From Spirochaetaceae bacterium 4572_59 (GTDB lineage Bacteria > Spirochaetota > Spirochaetia > DSM-2461): DNA of 64,000 nucleotides. Under the pieces are notes generated by a model, which had not been told where the DNA came from, ran no database searches, and was given only the letters and a program-made list of their open reading frames with translations. Shown piece after piece: positions 51,281-59,195 of this stretch; position 1 is the stretch's first letter, and each line of letters starts with the position of its first letter. Location of the stretch: positions 1 through 64,000 of the forward strand of contig NBMC01000015.1 in assembly GCA_002084805.1 (NCBI GenBank). Direction: 5' to 3'. The translations under genes were made by a program, and so were the position numbers.

Positions 51281-53346
51281 AAAAGCTGCTCCAGCGCGGC
51301 CCTGCCTGAATAGGAGGGGTTTTTCTTCAATAGAGTATCTACCGTAGATTTTGCTTCATCCCGCATCCCCTGAGAAAGCTGTACATGGGCCAGTTTATCC
51401 CAGGCCTCCCAGTTCTTCTCATTCAGTTTAGTAAGCTGCTTCAGAATAAGTTCCGCTTCCGCATTCTGCTTATTATCCATATAGGCCCTGGCCAGATTAA
51501 ACAAGATATTATCATCTGTCGGTTTGGCAGACACAGCCTTTTTATAATAGCTGACGGCATTCAGATAATCCTCTTTATGAAGATACACATTTCCCAGGTT
51601 ATTCCAGATAAGGGCTGAACCGGATTCCAGTTTTTCGGCCTCTTTCAGAAAGAGCAGTGCCTTCTCGAAATCACCAGCCTGGTCATAGAGGACCCCCAGA
51701 TTTATCCGTGGTTTCACATAGGAGGGATCGACATCAATTGCTTTTTTATAAGAGGCGACGGCAGCATCTGTCATTCCCAGGTTTTCATTGACCTCACCCA
51801 TAGTATAGATAAATTTTGCATTATCCGGCTCCAGTTTGACAGCTTGTACCGCATTATTAAGGGCTGCGGAACTATCGTCTTTCGCAAGATTGATCAGAGC
51901 CATATTATGGTAAATATCTCCTCGCTCCGACTCTAGAGTAGAGGCTTTTTCATAGGACTGAATGGCAAGATCATAGTCTCCCTGAACATAGTAGGCAGCT
52001 CCAAGGCTCCGTCTGTATTTGCCCTTATCGGGCCCCAGGTCCACAGCCTTTTCAAAATAGCTGATAGCCATAGAGCTGACCCCGTTGTTCAGAGCCATTT
52101 TTCCAGCTTCCCAATAGGAGGCGGCATGATCGGGCCGGTATTTGATACTGAGTTTCATGGTTTCCAAAGCATCAGAGTCCCGTCCCAGTTTAAGGTAGGT
52201 CAGTCCCATGGCAAAATAGTTTCCCCTCAAACCGGGTTCAATAGCCTCACATTTTTTAAAGGAGATAAGCGCATCCGGATACTGTCTAACCCGGTACTGA
52301 AGTTTTCCCAGATCGTAGGCAAGAAAGGCATCCCGGGGATTCAGACTGACAGCCTTTTTATAGTAATCGATGGCTTTCTTTGTATTCCCGTCTGCTGCGG
52401 CGATCTCTCCCAGGTAGGCATAGTTTCTCCAGTCTGAAGGATCCAGGCTGGCCGCTCTCTCGAGGTGTTTCCGGGCATCATCCCTGGAGGATTGAGAATC
52501 GGAATCGGATAGAAACTCAGCCTGACCAAGCAGGGAGTGTCCCCGGGGATCATTACTATCCAGATCAATAATATCCTCACCCTTTCTCAGAGCTTCTCCA
52601 TAATTTTCCTGTTCCAGAGCAGTCATGCCCTGATCATAGAGAGACTTTATACTGTTTTCTTTCTCTTCCCGGACCTTTTTTTCTGCCGCGGATTCTGCAT
52701 CAGAGCGGGCTTTTTCCGCCCGGATCTTCAGGTTTGAAGCCTTATAAGATGAGGGATCCAGCAAAAGGGCCTGACGGGCATAATCGATGGCCTGATCATA
52801 ATCATTATTACTCAAAGCATCCTCACCACGCTGAATCAGCGATTCAATCTTCCGCTGCAGCTCCTGCTCCTTCTTCCGTTCTGCCTCTTTACGGTTCGCA
52901 TCCATTTCCCGCTGAAGCCGTAGTTCTTCCTGACGAGCCATCAGCTCAGCTGCACGAGTATCCGAACCGGGACTCTGGTTCTGCAGAGACTCACCAAGCT
53001 GATCCAGACTGTCTCTGAGCTGATCATTCTGATCTTCCAGGTTCTTCAGATCTTCCAGCCTCTTCTGTTCATCAGAGTTTTTTTTCAGATCAACAATAGT
53101 ATCTTTCAAATTCCGGGCTTCCTCATCGGAGGCATCATCAATCAAAAGACCGTCCAAAAGATCCAGTGCTCTCTGATACTCCCCCTGTTCCATATAATCT
53201 CCAGCCAGAGCAATGATGTTATCACGCTTGGAAGGACCACTATCTACGGGTTCTCCGGAAGTTTTTAAAAGAAGCCATAAAAGAGTTCCTGTAAGCAACA
53301 AAGCGACAACCGTGCCGGCAATAATCAGTAGTTTTTTCCTATCCAT
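51277..53346 (-). CDS. Membrane-anchored TPR protein with coiled-coil
   Basis: The 689-residue protein has a single N-terminal membrane anchor (about 6-27), a Lys/Glu/Gln-rich coiled-coil (about 80-200, NRKEAERKKEQELQRK) and about twelve TPR units to the C-terminus (repeated 'A.ay...i.l.P....a..nLg.vY'). Start at 53346 with GGGAG about nine bases upstream. Mostly extracytoplasmic as read, so a scaffold for envelope assembly is likely. Follows the smaller TPR gene in the same direction. Confidence 0.75.
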   Translation of the reverse strand: MDRKKLLIIAGTVVALLLTGTLLWLLLKTSGEPVDSGPSKRDNIIALAGDYMEQGEYQRALDLLDGLLIDDASDEEARNLKDTIVDLKKNSDEQKRLEDLKNLEDQNDQLRDSLDQLGESLQNQSPGSDTRAAELMARQEELRLQREMDANRKEAERKKEQELQRKIESLIQRGEDALSNNDYDQAIDYARQALLLDPSSYKASNLKIRAEKARSDAESAAEKKVREEKENSIKSLYDQGMTALEQENYGEALRKGEDIIDLDSNDPRGHSLLGQAEFLSDSDSQSSRDDARKHLERAASLDPSDWRNYAYLGEIAAADGNTKKAIDYYKKAVSLNPRDAFLAYDLGKLQYRVRQYPDALISFKKCEAIEPGLRGNYFAMGLTYLKLGRDSDALETMKLSIKYRPDHAASYWEAGKMALNNGVSSMAISYFEKAVDLGPDKGKYRRSLGAAYYVQGDYDLAIQSYEKASTLESERGDIYHNMALINLAKDDSSAALNNAVQAVKLEPDNAKFIYTMGEVNENLGMTDAAVASYKKAIDVDPSYVKPRINLGVLYDQAGDFEKALLFLKEAEKLESGSALIWNNLGNVYLHKEDYLNAVSYYKKAVSAKPTDDNILFNLARAYMDNKQNAEAELILKQLTKLNEKNWEAWDKLAHVQLSQGMRDEAKSTVDTLLKKNPSYSGRAALEQLF

Positions 53347-53364
53347 GTATTCTCCCAATATATT

Positions 53365-54165
53365 CTAGTCTTCAAGATCGGATTCTTCAAAGACATCTTC
53401 AACTTCCTCGCTATCCGCATTGAAACTTTCTGTTTCATCTCCGGACGAACTCAGAGAATTGAGTATTTCTTCCATCAGAGCTCTCTGCCGCGCTTCTTCT
53501 TCCAAGCGCTTCTGTTCAGACAACAGACGCTTTGACTCATTTTCTGCCAGACGCCGGGCTTCCTCTTCCTGCGCCAGAAGTTTTGCCTCCTCTTCCAGAC
53601 GGAGCCGCTCTTCCTCAGCCAGCCGAGCCGCTTCTTCATCCTCAAGCTGCTGTTTCAGCAAAGATATCATTTTTTGAATATTCTCTTTCTGAGGAGTTTC
53701 GGGCTCTTCCATCAGATAATTGAGATAATCATCTATAGCAGATTGATTGGCTTTTTGTCCTACCTCCATATTGGCCCGATTCAGTAAAGCTTTAGTTCTG
53801 AAAGGATTCAGGGAAGAGGCCACATTCGTGTATTTCTCACTGGCCTCTTCATAGCGCTGTTCATTGTAATAAAAATTAGCCAGGTTATAACTAATTTCAT
53901 AGTGATGAGTACCGTTAAGATCACTTCCGTTAATCATAGACTCTTCTGCCTTTTTCATCATGCCTTCTTGCTGATAGAGGATTCCCAGATAAAGGTATAT
54001 ACTATCATTAGAAGGATCTTCCAGCTGAGCCTTTTCAAGGTAGATACGGGCTTCCGAATTCTTTCCTTCCCTGTAAGCATCAAGCCCGCTGCTGTAACTG
54101 TCTGCCCCAGCCATAGGCAGGGTCAATAAAAAGAAGATTAGATTTACAAAACCTTTCATATCCAT
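53365..54165 (-). CDS. Exported TPR protein with Glu/Arg-rich coiled-coil tail
   Basis: A 266-residue protein with a signal peptide (about 1-21). TPR-type repeats (about 20-150: GLDAYREGKNSEARIYLEKAQLEDPSNDSIYLYLGILYQQEG), then a long acidic/basic coiled-coil (about 165-235, EERLRLEEEAKLLAQEEEARRLAENESKRL) and an acidic tail. Eighteen bases before the larger TPR gene. Resembles the spirochaete TPR lipoprotein/periplasmic scaffold type, but is not a named family. The exact start (54165 or 54159) is unclear. Confidence 0.7.
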   Translation of the reverse strand: MDMKGFVNLIFFLLTLPMAGADSYSSGLDAYREGKNSEARIYLEKAQLEDPSNDSIYLYLGILYQQEGMMKKAEESMINGSDLNGTHHYEISYNLANFYYNEQRYEEASEKYTNVASSLNPFRTKALLNRANMEVGQKANQSAIDDYLNYLMEEPETPQKENIQKMISLLKQQLEDEEAARLAEEERLRLEEEAKLLAQEEEARRLAENESKRLLSEQKRLEEEARQRALMEEILNSLSSSGDETESFNADSEEVEDVFEESDLED

Positions 54166-54190
54166 ATAAGAAGGAACCCCCTAAGGTTTG

Positions 54191-54209
54191 ACAGTTTCAT
54201 TGAAACTGT
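54191..54209. promoter_or_regulatory. 19-bp perfect palindrome (possible operator)
   Basis: ACAGTTTCA-T-TGAAACTGT in the gap between divergent TPR genes. It overlaps a TTGACA (54188-54193) that could be a -35 for the plus-strand gene. Could be an operator or an RNA hairpin. Confidence 0.45.
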
Positions 54210-54300
54210 TTAGTCTATTAACATACAGGAAAAAAGTATCGCTTTCCATAGATTTTCATAATATAGTATATCCTGGAAAGATGGTTTCTTCGGAGCAGCC

Positions 54301-55671
54301 ATGAGCATAATCGTTATTCTTATTATAATATTCGGCACAGCCCTCTCAGTTTTTCTCTTTTTTATTATCAGATCATTTGTTTTACCTAAAAGAGTTAAGA
54401 ACCTAGCGGATCTGGTAGCTGCCGGAAAAAGTTCTCAAGCCATACGTATGGCAAAACAGATCCTGGCCAAAGAACCACGAAACAGTGAGGCCCACTATCT
54501 TCTGGCTAAGGCCTATAATCTTGACGGGAAACCCGAACTGGCCCTTATGGAGATGAAGACGGTTAACAACCTGAATGACTTTAGAGGGTACTGCAAGGAA
54601 CAGGAGCACCGTCAGATTACAGCTGGTCTGTATCAGCAGTTTAACTTTCCCGAAGAAGCCTTAAAAGAGTACCTCCTTCTGATAAAAATGGACCCCTACA
54701 ATCCTGATTATTACTTTAAGGCGGGAGAACTCTTTGAAGCCCGCAAGAAAGCGCCCCAGGCTGCTCAATATTACAAAAAAGCCATTGATATGGATCCCAG
54801 AAACTCCGATGCCCATTTCAGTTTAGGAAGTCTTCTGTATAAGGGGAAACGCTTTAATGACGCCAAACTGATTCTTCAAAAAGCCATAAAGCTGAAACCG
54901 GATAATTACAAGGCCCACTTCTATATGGGAAAAATGAGTAAGGATTCTCAGAACTATTCAGCAGCAATTGAGTACTTTGAACAGGCTCAAAAAGACAGCG
55001 ATTACAAAATTAAATCTCTTATAGAAAGAGGAATTTGTTATATTGCCAACAAGAATTATGAAAAAGCCATAGCAGAACTGGAACGAGCCATCAAACTGAC
55101 TGCAGAAAATGCTGATGATTCCACTCTGTTTGCCCGCTACTATCTGGCCATGTGTCATGAAAAGAGACGGGATATTGACAATGCCATAGCGCAATGGGAA
55201 TTTATTTACAGTAAAAAACAATCATTCAAGGATGTTGCAGAAAAACTAAGTCAGTTTCAGGAACTGAGAGAAGACGACAGGATGAAGGATTACCTCACCG
55301 CTCCCAATGAAGTTTTTCTGGAGATCTGTCAAAAAGTTGTAGATGTTATGAATCTCAGTATTACTGATCAGACATTAATGAAATTTGGCTGTCAGGTGAT
55401 TGCAACAGAAAAGAGCAGCGGACAGTGGCGTAATACCAAAAAGATGCCCCGCTTGATCTATTTTTACCGGATTACAGATAATCTTGATCAGGATAAGGTC
55501 AGAGAGTTCAATGGAGAGGTACAGAGGATTAAAGCCTCACGGGGTATTATGATTACAAGTTCCCAATTTACCCGCTCTGCCAAGGATTTTGTGGAATCAC
55601 GTCCTATAGACCTCTATGAAAAAGATAAGCTGCAAAAACTTCTGGAACAGTCAGAAAAGGCCAATAACTGA
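54301..55671 (+). CDS. Membrane-anchored TPR protein with degenerate Mrr-like C-terminal domain
   Basis: The encoded protein has 456 residues. N-terminal membrane segment (about 3-24), then TPR units (about 38-310: NSEAHYLLAKAYNLDGKPELALMEM; NSDAHFSLGSLLYKGKRFNDAKLILQKAI). The C-terminal about 110 residues look like a restriction-endonuclease (Mrr-like) fold: LMKFGCQVIATEKS then VREFNGEVQRIKASRGIMITSSQFTRSAKDFVESRPIDLYEKDKLQKLL, matching Mrr's 'kGi.iTts.Ft..Ak.fa....I.L.d...L..LL'. The expected catalytic D...QxK is replaced (IYFYRIT), so it is probably inactive. SD GGAG five bases upstream. Two bases before the metallophosphoesterase remnant. Confidence 0.7.
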   Translation: MSIIVILIIIFGTALSVFLFFIIRSFVLPKRVKNLADLVAAGKSSQAIRMAKQILAKEPRNSEAHYLLAKAYNLDGKPELALMEMKTVNNLNDFRGYCKEQEHRQITAGLYQQFNFPEEALKEYLLLIKMDPYNPDYYFKAGELFEARKKAPQAAQYYKKAIDMDPRNSDAHFSLGSLLYKGKRFNDAKLILQKAIKLKPDNYKAHFYMGKMSKDSQNYSAAIEYFEQAQKDSDYKIKSLIERGICYIANKNYEKAIAELERAIKLTAENADDSTLFARYYLAMCHEKRRDIDNAIAQWEFIYSKKQSFKDVAEKLSQFQELREDDRMKDYLTAPNEVFLEICQKVVDVMNLSITDQTLMKFGCQVIATEKSSGQWRNTKKMPRLIYFYRITDNLDQDKVREFNGEVQRIKASRGIMITSSQFTRSAKDFVESRPIDLYEKDKLQKLLEQSEKANN

Positions 55672-55673
55672 TA

Positions 55674-56209
55674 ATGAAAATCCTCATTGTGGCAGATCAT
55701 AAAGACCCGCTGGTTTACTCTCCCAATATAAAAGATAGATTCGGAGATATAAATCTGGTGCTTGGAGCAGGCGATCTTCCCATGGAGTATTACGGATTCA
55801 TAGTGAGCAGTTTGAATAAACCTCTCTACTTTGTATTCGGCAACCACAATCTGAAACGCTACCGTCTGTTCAAAAAGGGAGGCAACAGTTGCATCTCATC
55901 AATCAATATTCAGAACTGGGAATGCTTATAAGAATTTTCAAAATGGTTCCTTCACTTTTATGGAATAAAATAAATTACGGCAGATATCTGGATATACTGC
56001 TAACCCATGCGTCCCCCCGGGGAATACATGACAGGGAGGATCCTTGCCATATCGGATTTAAATCCTTTTTATGGTTTATGGATAAGTTTAAGCCGAAATA
56101 CCTTCTGCATGGTCATATTCATCTGTATTCACTCAATGAAAAAAGAGTGACACAGTATAAAGAAACAACGGTCATAAATACCTATGACCACTATGTGATT
56201 GATATTTAA
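55674..56209 (+). pseudogene. Calcineurin-like metallophosphoesterase, frameshifted with internal deletion
   Basis: N-terminal part (55674-55931) carries LIVADH, GAGDLP and FVFGNHN. A second frame (from about 55889 to 56209) continues with QYSELGMLIRIFKMV...GRYLDILLTHASPRGIHDREDPCHIGFKSFLWFM, HGHIHLY and the YDHYVID tail. Between them roughly 35 residues that normally include the GGS/RYN loop are absent, and the frame changes near 55,900. All remaining metal ligands are present on separate pieces, so the gene is unlikely to give an intact enzyme. Confidence 0.75.
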
Positions 56210-56218
56210 GGACGAATA

Positions 56219-57154
56219 ATGGATAGAAATGCAATGAATTCAGAAGCAAGCTCAGACTTTAACAAAGCCAAGAGCAAAGCGTTATTCAATACAATACTGA
56301 ATATACTGAGACCGGAAAAAAGGGAACTGCTCTCTTTTTACGATGTCAAATCTCTTATAAAAACAAGATCTGAAAGCTATAAGGGCATGCAGGTGGTAAA
56401 AATCGAAGATATTGCCGGCAGCGAAGGCCGCTATCACGATTTCAACAAAGCCTTCCTACCAAAAAAAGAGCACCTCAGGAAACGCTGGGAGAGCATAGAC
56501 AAGGCCTATATCACAGATGTTATCCTACCGCCCATCAAACTTTACAAAATAGGGCAGGTCTACTTTGTACGGGATGGAAATCACAGAGTCTCTGTAGCCA
56601 AAGCTCAGGGAATGTACTCCATCGATGCCGAAGTGACAGAGCTGACGACCTCAATTAAAATTACCTCTTCCATGAGCAGACTGGAACTTGTTGCAGCTGT
56701 CATAGCCTATGAAAAAGAACAAATTATACAATCCCAGCCGGAATTGGCAGTACTGATTGAAGAAGATAGAATCGACTTTACAGCTCCCGGCCGTTTTGAA
56801 GAAATGCTCCGCCACATCCTGGGACACAAGTATTTTATCAATATGGATCAGGAAGAAGAGATTGCCCTGGAACTGGCAGCCCGGTCCTGGAGAGAGAACC
56901 TCTATCAGCCTATTATCCGCACCATACAGACTGCCAATCTGCTCTCCCGATTCCCCGGAAGAACCGAAGCGGATCTGTATATATGGATTGTAAAACACTG
57001 GCATGAGCTGAAAGATAAATATGGACAGGAGTATCCCATGGAAGCTGCAGCCGCCGCTTTTTCAAAGAAACATGGAAGTAGCTTTCTGGAAAATCCCCGA
57101 AAATGGATAAAAGAGAAGCTGAACAGTACAGTCAGGAATACCAGAGGCAAGTAA
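56219..57154 (+). CDS. ParB/DUF4032-like protein (Srx/ParB fold)
   Basis: The protein has 311 residues and no signal. The central motif QVYFVRDGNHRVSVAKAQGMYSIDAEVTEL (about 118-147) is the ParB/sulfiredoxin-type nucleotide-binding loop (DGNHRVSVA), as in DUF4032-like proteins. A helical C-terminal half (LELAARSWRENLYQPIIRTIQ... HWHELKDKYGQEYPMEAAAAAF) follows. Could use NTP as ParB-type CTPases do, but no DNA-binding domain is visible. It lies just after the broken metallophosphoesterase and before a convergent lipoprotein gene. Confidence 0.65.
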   Translation: MDRNAMNSEASSDFNKAKSKALFNTILNILRPEKRELLSFYDVKSLIKTRSESYKGMQVVKIEDIAGSEGRYHDFNKAFLPKKEHLRKRWESIDKAYITDVILPPIKLYKIGQVYFVRDGNHRVSVAKAQGMYSIDAEVTELTTSIKITSSMSRLELVAAVIAYEKEQIIQSQPELAVLIEEDRIDFTAPGRFEEMLRHILGHKYFINMDQEEEIALELAARSWRENLYQPIIRTIQTANLLSRFPGRTEADLYIWIVKHWHELKDKYGQEYPMEAAAAAFSKKHGSSFLENPRKWIKEKLNSTVRNTRGK

Positions 57155-57222
57155 GATCAAGGAAAGAGCTCCAAGACAGTATTTTTATACGGCTTGGGGC
57201 GAATGACGCAGATATTGCTGCC

Positions 57223-57900
57223 TCACGGCCCATCAGAATCAAAGAGATAGGGACCGGATTTAATACCATAACCCTCCACCTCATTCTGATAATAAGCATA
57301 AAACCAGGTCACCTGCTGCTGTTCCTTTTCATTCAGAAAGTCAGAGAGCGGAAAGGTTCCAGTAGCTGTATATTTTTCAGTCAGCAGCTCCGACTGGCTA
57401 TTGTAGAACCATAACAGCACGGGTGCCACATCCGACCTAATTCTCAGGGTCGCCCCTACTTTTGTAATCTCAGGAAAGTTCAGCTTCCCGGAATCTATAC
57501 CGGGCTGACGGATTGTTATGGTACGCTCATCCCGTTGTCCACTGCGGTCTATTACCAGAACACGGTAATCTCCCCGGGGAATATTACCGCCTGTTCCGAT
57601 GCTGAGACCGTTAGCCCCAAGCCAGTGCTCACCGTCCTGGTCATAGCTTACCCAGTTGGAAGAGTCAATTTTCCAGGACCAGTTCAGGTCGTTCCTGATC
57701 AGGTATATCTCGGTCAGATCATTATCTCCGTCACGGTCCTGAACCTGGACATAAAAGTTCAGTTCCTCATAGACGGCTCCCAGAACAAGATCATCCGTAT
57801 AAACAAGCATCCAGTCCGTATTGATAATACCGGGAGGGCTACCGGTGCAGGAGAAAAAAAATGGCAGACTCAGAACCACCATAATAAGTCTGGTTTTCAA
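57223..57900 (-). CDS. Lipoprotein of unknown function
   Basis: The predicted protein has 225 residues. Signal peptide and spirochaete-style lipobox (LPFFFSC, Cys at about 18). The rest is a beta-rich extracytoplasmic domain (NFYVQVQDRDGDNDLTEIYLIRNDLNWSWKID, GNIPRGDYRVLVIDRSGQRDERTITI), suggesting an immunoglobulin-like fold. Start is TTG overlapping the stop of the SelB-like gene (TTGA), hence coupled translation. Not recognised. Confidence 0.6.
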   Translation of the reverse strand: MKTRLIMVVLSLPFFFSCTGSPPGIINTDWMLVYTDDLVLGAVYEELNFYVQVQDRDGDNDLTEIYLIRNDLNWSWKIDSSNWVSYDQDGEHWLGANGLSIGTGGNIPRGDYRVLVIDRSGQRDERTITIRQPGIDSGKLNFPEITKVGATLRIRSDVAPVLLWFYNSQSELLTEKYTATGTFPLSDFLNEKEQQQVTWFYAYYQNEVEGYGIKSGPYLFDSDGP

Positions 57901-59111
57901 ACGAGTTCTCGTCTGTTGTCTCCTGTTGACCGTAACAGCCCGTCTTTTTCCATTTCATCCAGCATCTGCAAAAGACGTCCACGGCTTAAATCACTGACTC
58001 CCGTCAGATCTGAAAGGTCAAAGGTACCGACTTTGGGCAGGATTTCAAGGACTCTGCCAACCAGTTCTTTATATGCCTCTTCACTGAAAAGCAGTGTTTC
58101 CAGTTTCCTGGCCAGACCACGCCTCTGCAGGATATCCGGCAGATCATCTCTGCGAATGGCCGCAACATCTTTCAGGCTCATACCATCTGTTGAATGCTTT
58201 CGCAGCTCCTCCAAAAAAGAGCGGGTCATGGGGGAAAGAAACTGTTCCGGCTTATCGGTCCTGTTAACAAGGAATCCTGTCTTTCGGAAGAGTTTCTCTT
58301 GAAGGACCATCTCCTGCACAAGTTCCTGCACAAGAGCCTGAGGACAATCCAGCAAAGCGGGAAGTTCCGATTCCCTGATTCCAGTCTCACTTTTTGATCT
58401 TTTCTCAATAGTCGTAAGCATCCGGTCACCCATACGGGACATGATAAACCAGTGACCCTTGCGGTAGGCTCCCTCAAATTCAGAATCCATGAGACTGTCA
58501 GGGAGCTGTGCAAATCCTCTCACCCGCAAATTCATGGAGTAGATACTTTCAGGACCAGGGAAATTACCGAATTTATTCACCCGTTTCATCATCTGTTTTA
58601 CCTGATCAGGGGTAAATGGGTCGGCCATAAGCATGACACATTCAAAACTGTCCCGGCTGTCGGAGAAATGGTAGATCTGTCCCGGCAGTTGCAGAAAGGG
58701 TTCCCGTCCGGAAATCTGGCTAACCCTCTCACTGCGGCTGGAACTGATTTTACTTTTAATTCTGTAATCTGGAAGATCACGCAGTTTCAGGTCCAGTCCC
58801 CGACCGTCGGGAGGAGTGCCCTTCCAGATAACCAGAGCTTTTTTCCCCTCTACGGCCCCATAGGACGCAGAGAGCAAAAGAGCATCCTTTCGGATCCCGG
58901 ATGCAACAACACCCTTGACTTCGATCATGAAAAATCGAGTGTCCTCAATGGGAGATACTGTTTTTAACTGAACACTTTTTCCAGATGGAAAGAGAGAAAA
59001 TTCCCCCTGTTCGGGAGGATTACCATTTTTGAGAGCCTTGTAAGTGGAATATTTCCGATTACCCGTGGATTCCAGGGGCCCTATAATACTATATGAATCT
59101 ATCTGTATCAC
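57897..59111 (-). CDS. SelB-like protein lacking the GTPase domain
   Basis: A 404-residue sequence is predicted. The N-terminal piece resembles an elongation-factor beta-barrel (LFPSGKSVQLKTVSPIEDTRFFMIEVKGVVASGIRKDALLLSASYG, about 40-85), the domain that normally follows the G domain in SelB, but no P-loop or other G motif exists anywhere. The C-terminal about 175 residues are SelB-type winged helices: about 230-285, 290-343 and 344-404, ending VGTFDLSDLTGVSDLSRGRLLQMLDEMEKDGLLRSTGDNRRELV, which mirrors the SECIS-binding module. GTG start with AAGG upstream. Followed by an overlapping lipoprotein. Either a relic of selB or a new nucleic-acid-binding adaptor. Confidence 0.65.
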   Translation of the reverse strand: MIQIDSYSIIGPLESTGNRKYSTYKALKNGNPPEQGEFSLFPSGKSVQLKTVSPIEDTRFFMIEVKGVVASGIRKDALLLSASYGAVEGKKALVIWKGTPPDGRGLDLKLRDLPDYRIKSKISSSRSERVSQISGREPFLQLPGQIYHFSDSRDSFECVMLMADPFTPDQVKQMMKRVNKFGNFPGPESIYSMNLRVRGFAQLPDSLMDSEFEGAYRKGHWFIMSRMGDRMLTTIEKRSKSETGIRESELPALLDCPQALVQELVQEMVLQEKLFRKTGFLVNRTDKPEQFLSPMTRSFLEELRKHSTDGMSLKDVAAIRRDDLPDILQRRGLARKLETLLFSEEAYKELVGRVLEILPKVGTFDLSDLTGVSDLSRGRLLQMLDEMEKDGLLRSTGDNRRELV

Positions 59112-59115
59112 GTAA

Positions 59116-59145
59116 TTGCCTTTTATATACTGAGAGGTCTATAAT
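59116..59145 (+). promoter_or_regulatory. Promoter for the methyltransferase gene
   Basis: TTGCCT (59116-59121), 18-base spacer, TATAAT (59140-59145), 50 bases before the start codon. The leader contains no SD-like sequence near the ATG. Confidence 0.65.
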
Positions 59146-59195
59146 ATCATAAGAACAGAACCTTTGAATAGACTGGAAAAATCAATAAAAAACAA

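Noticed and set aside
57103-57414. Plus-strand open frame after the ParB-like gene
   Set aside because: Overlaps the convergent lipoprotein gene and reads as its antisense; no SD.
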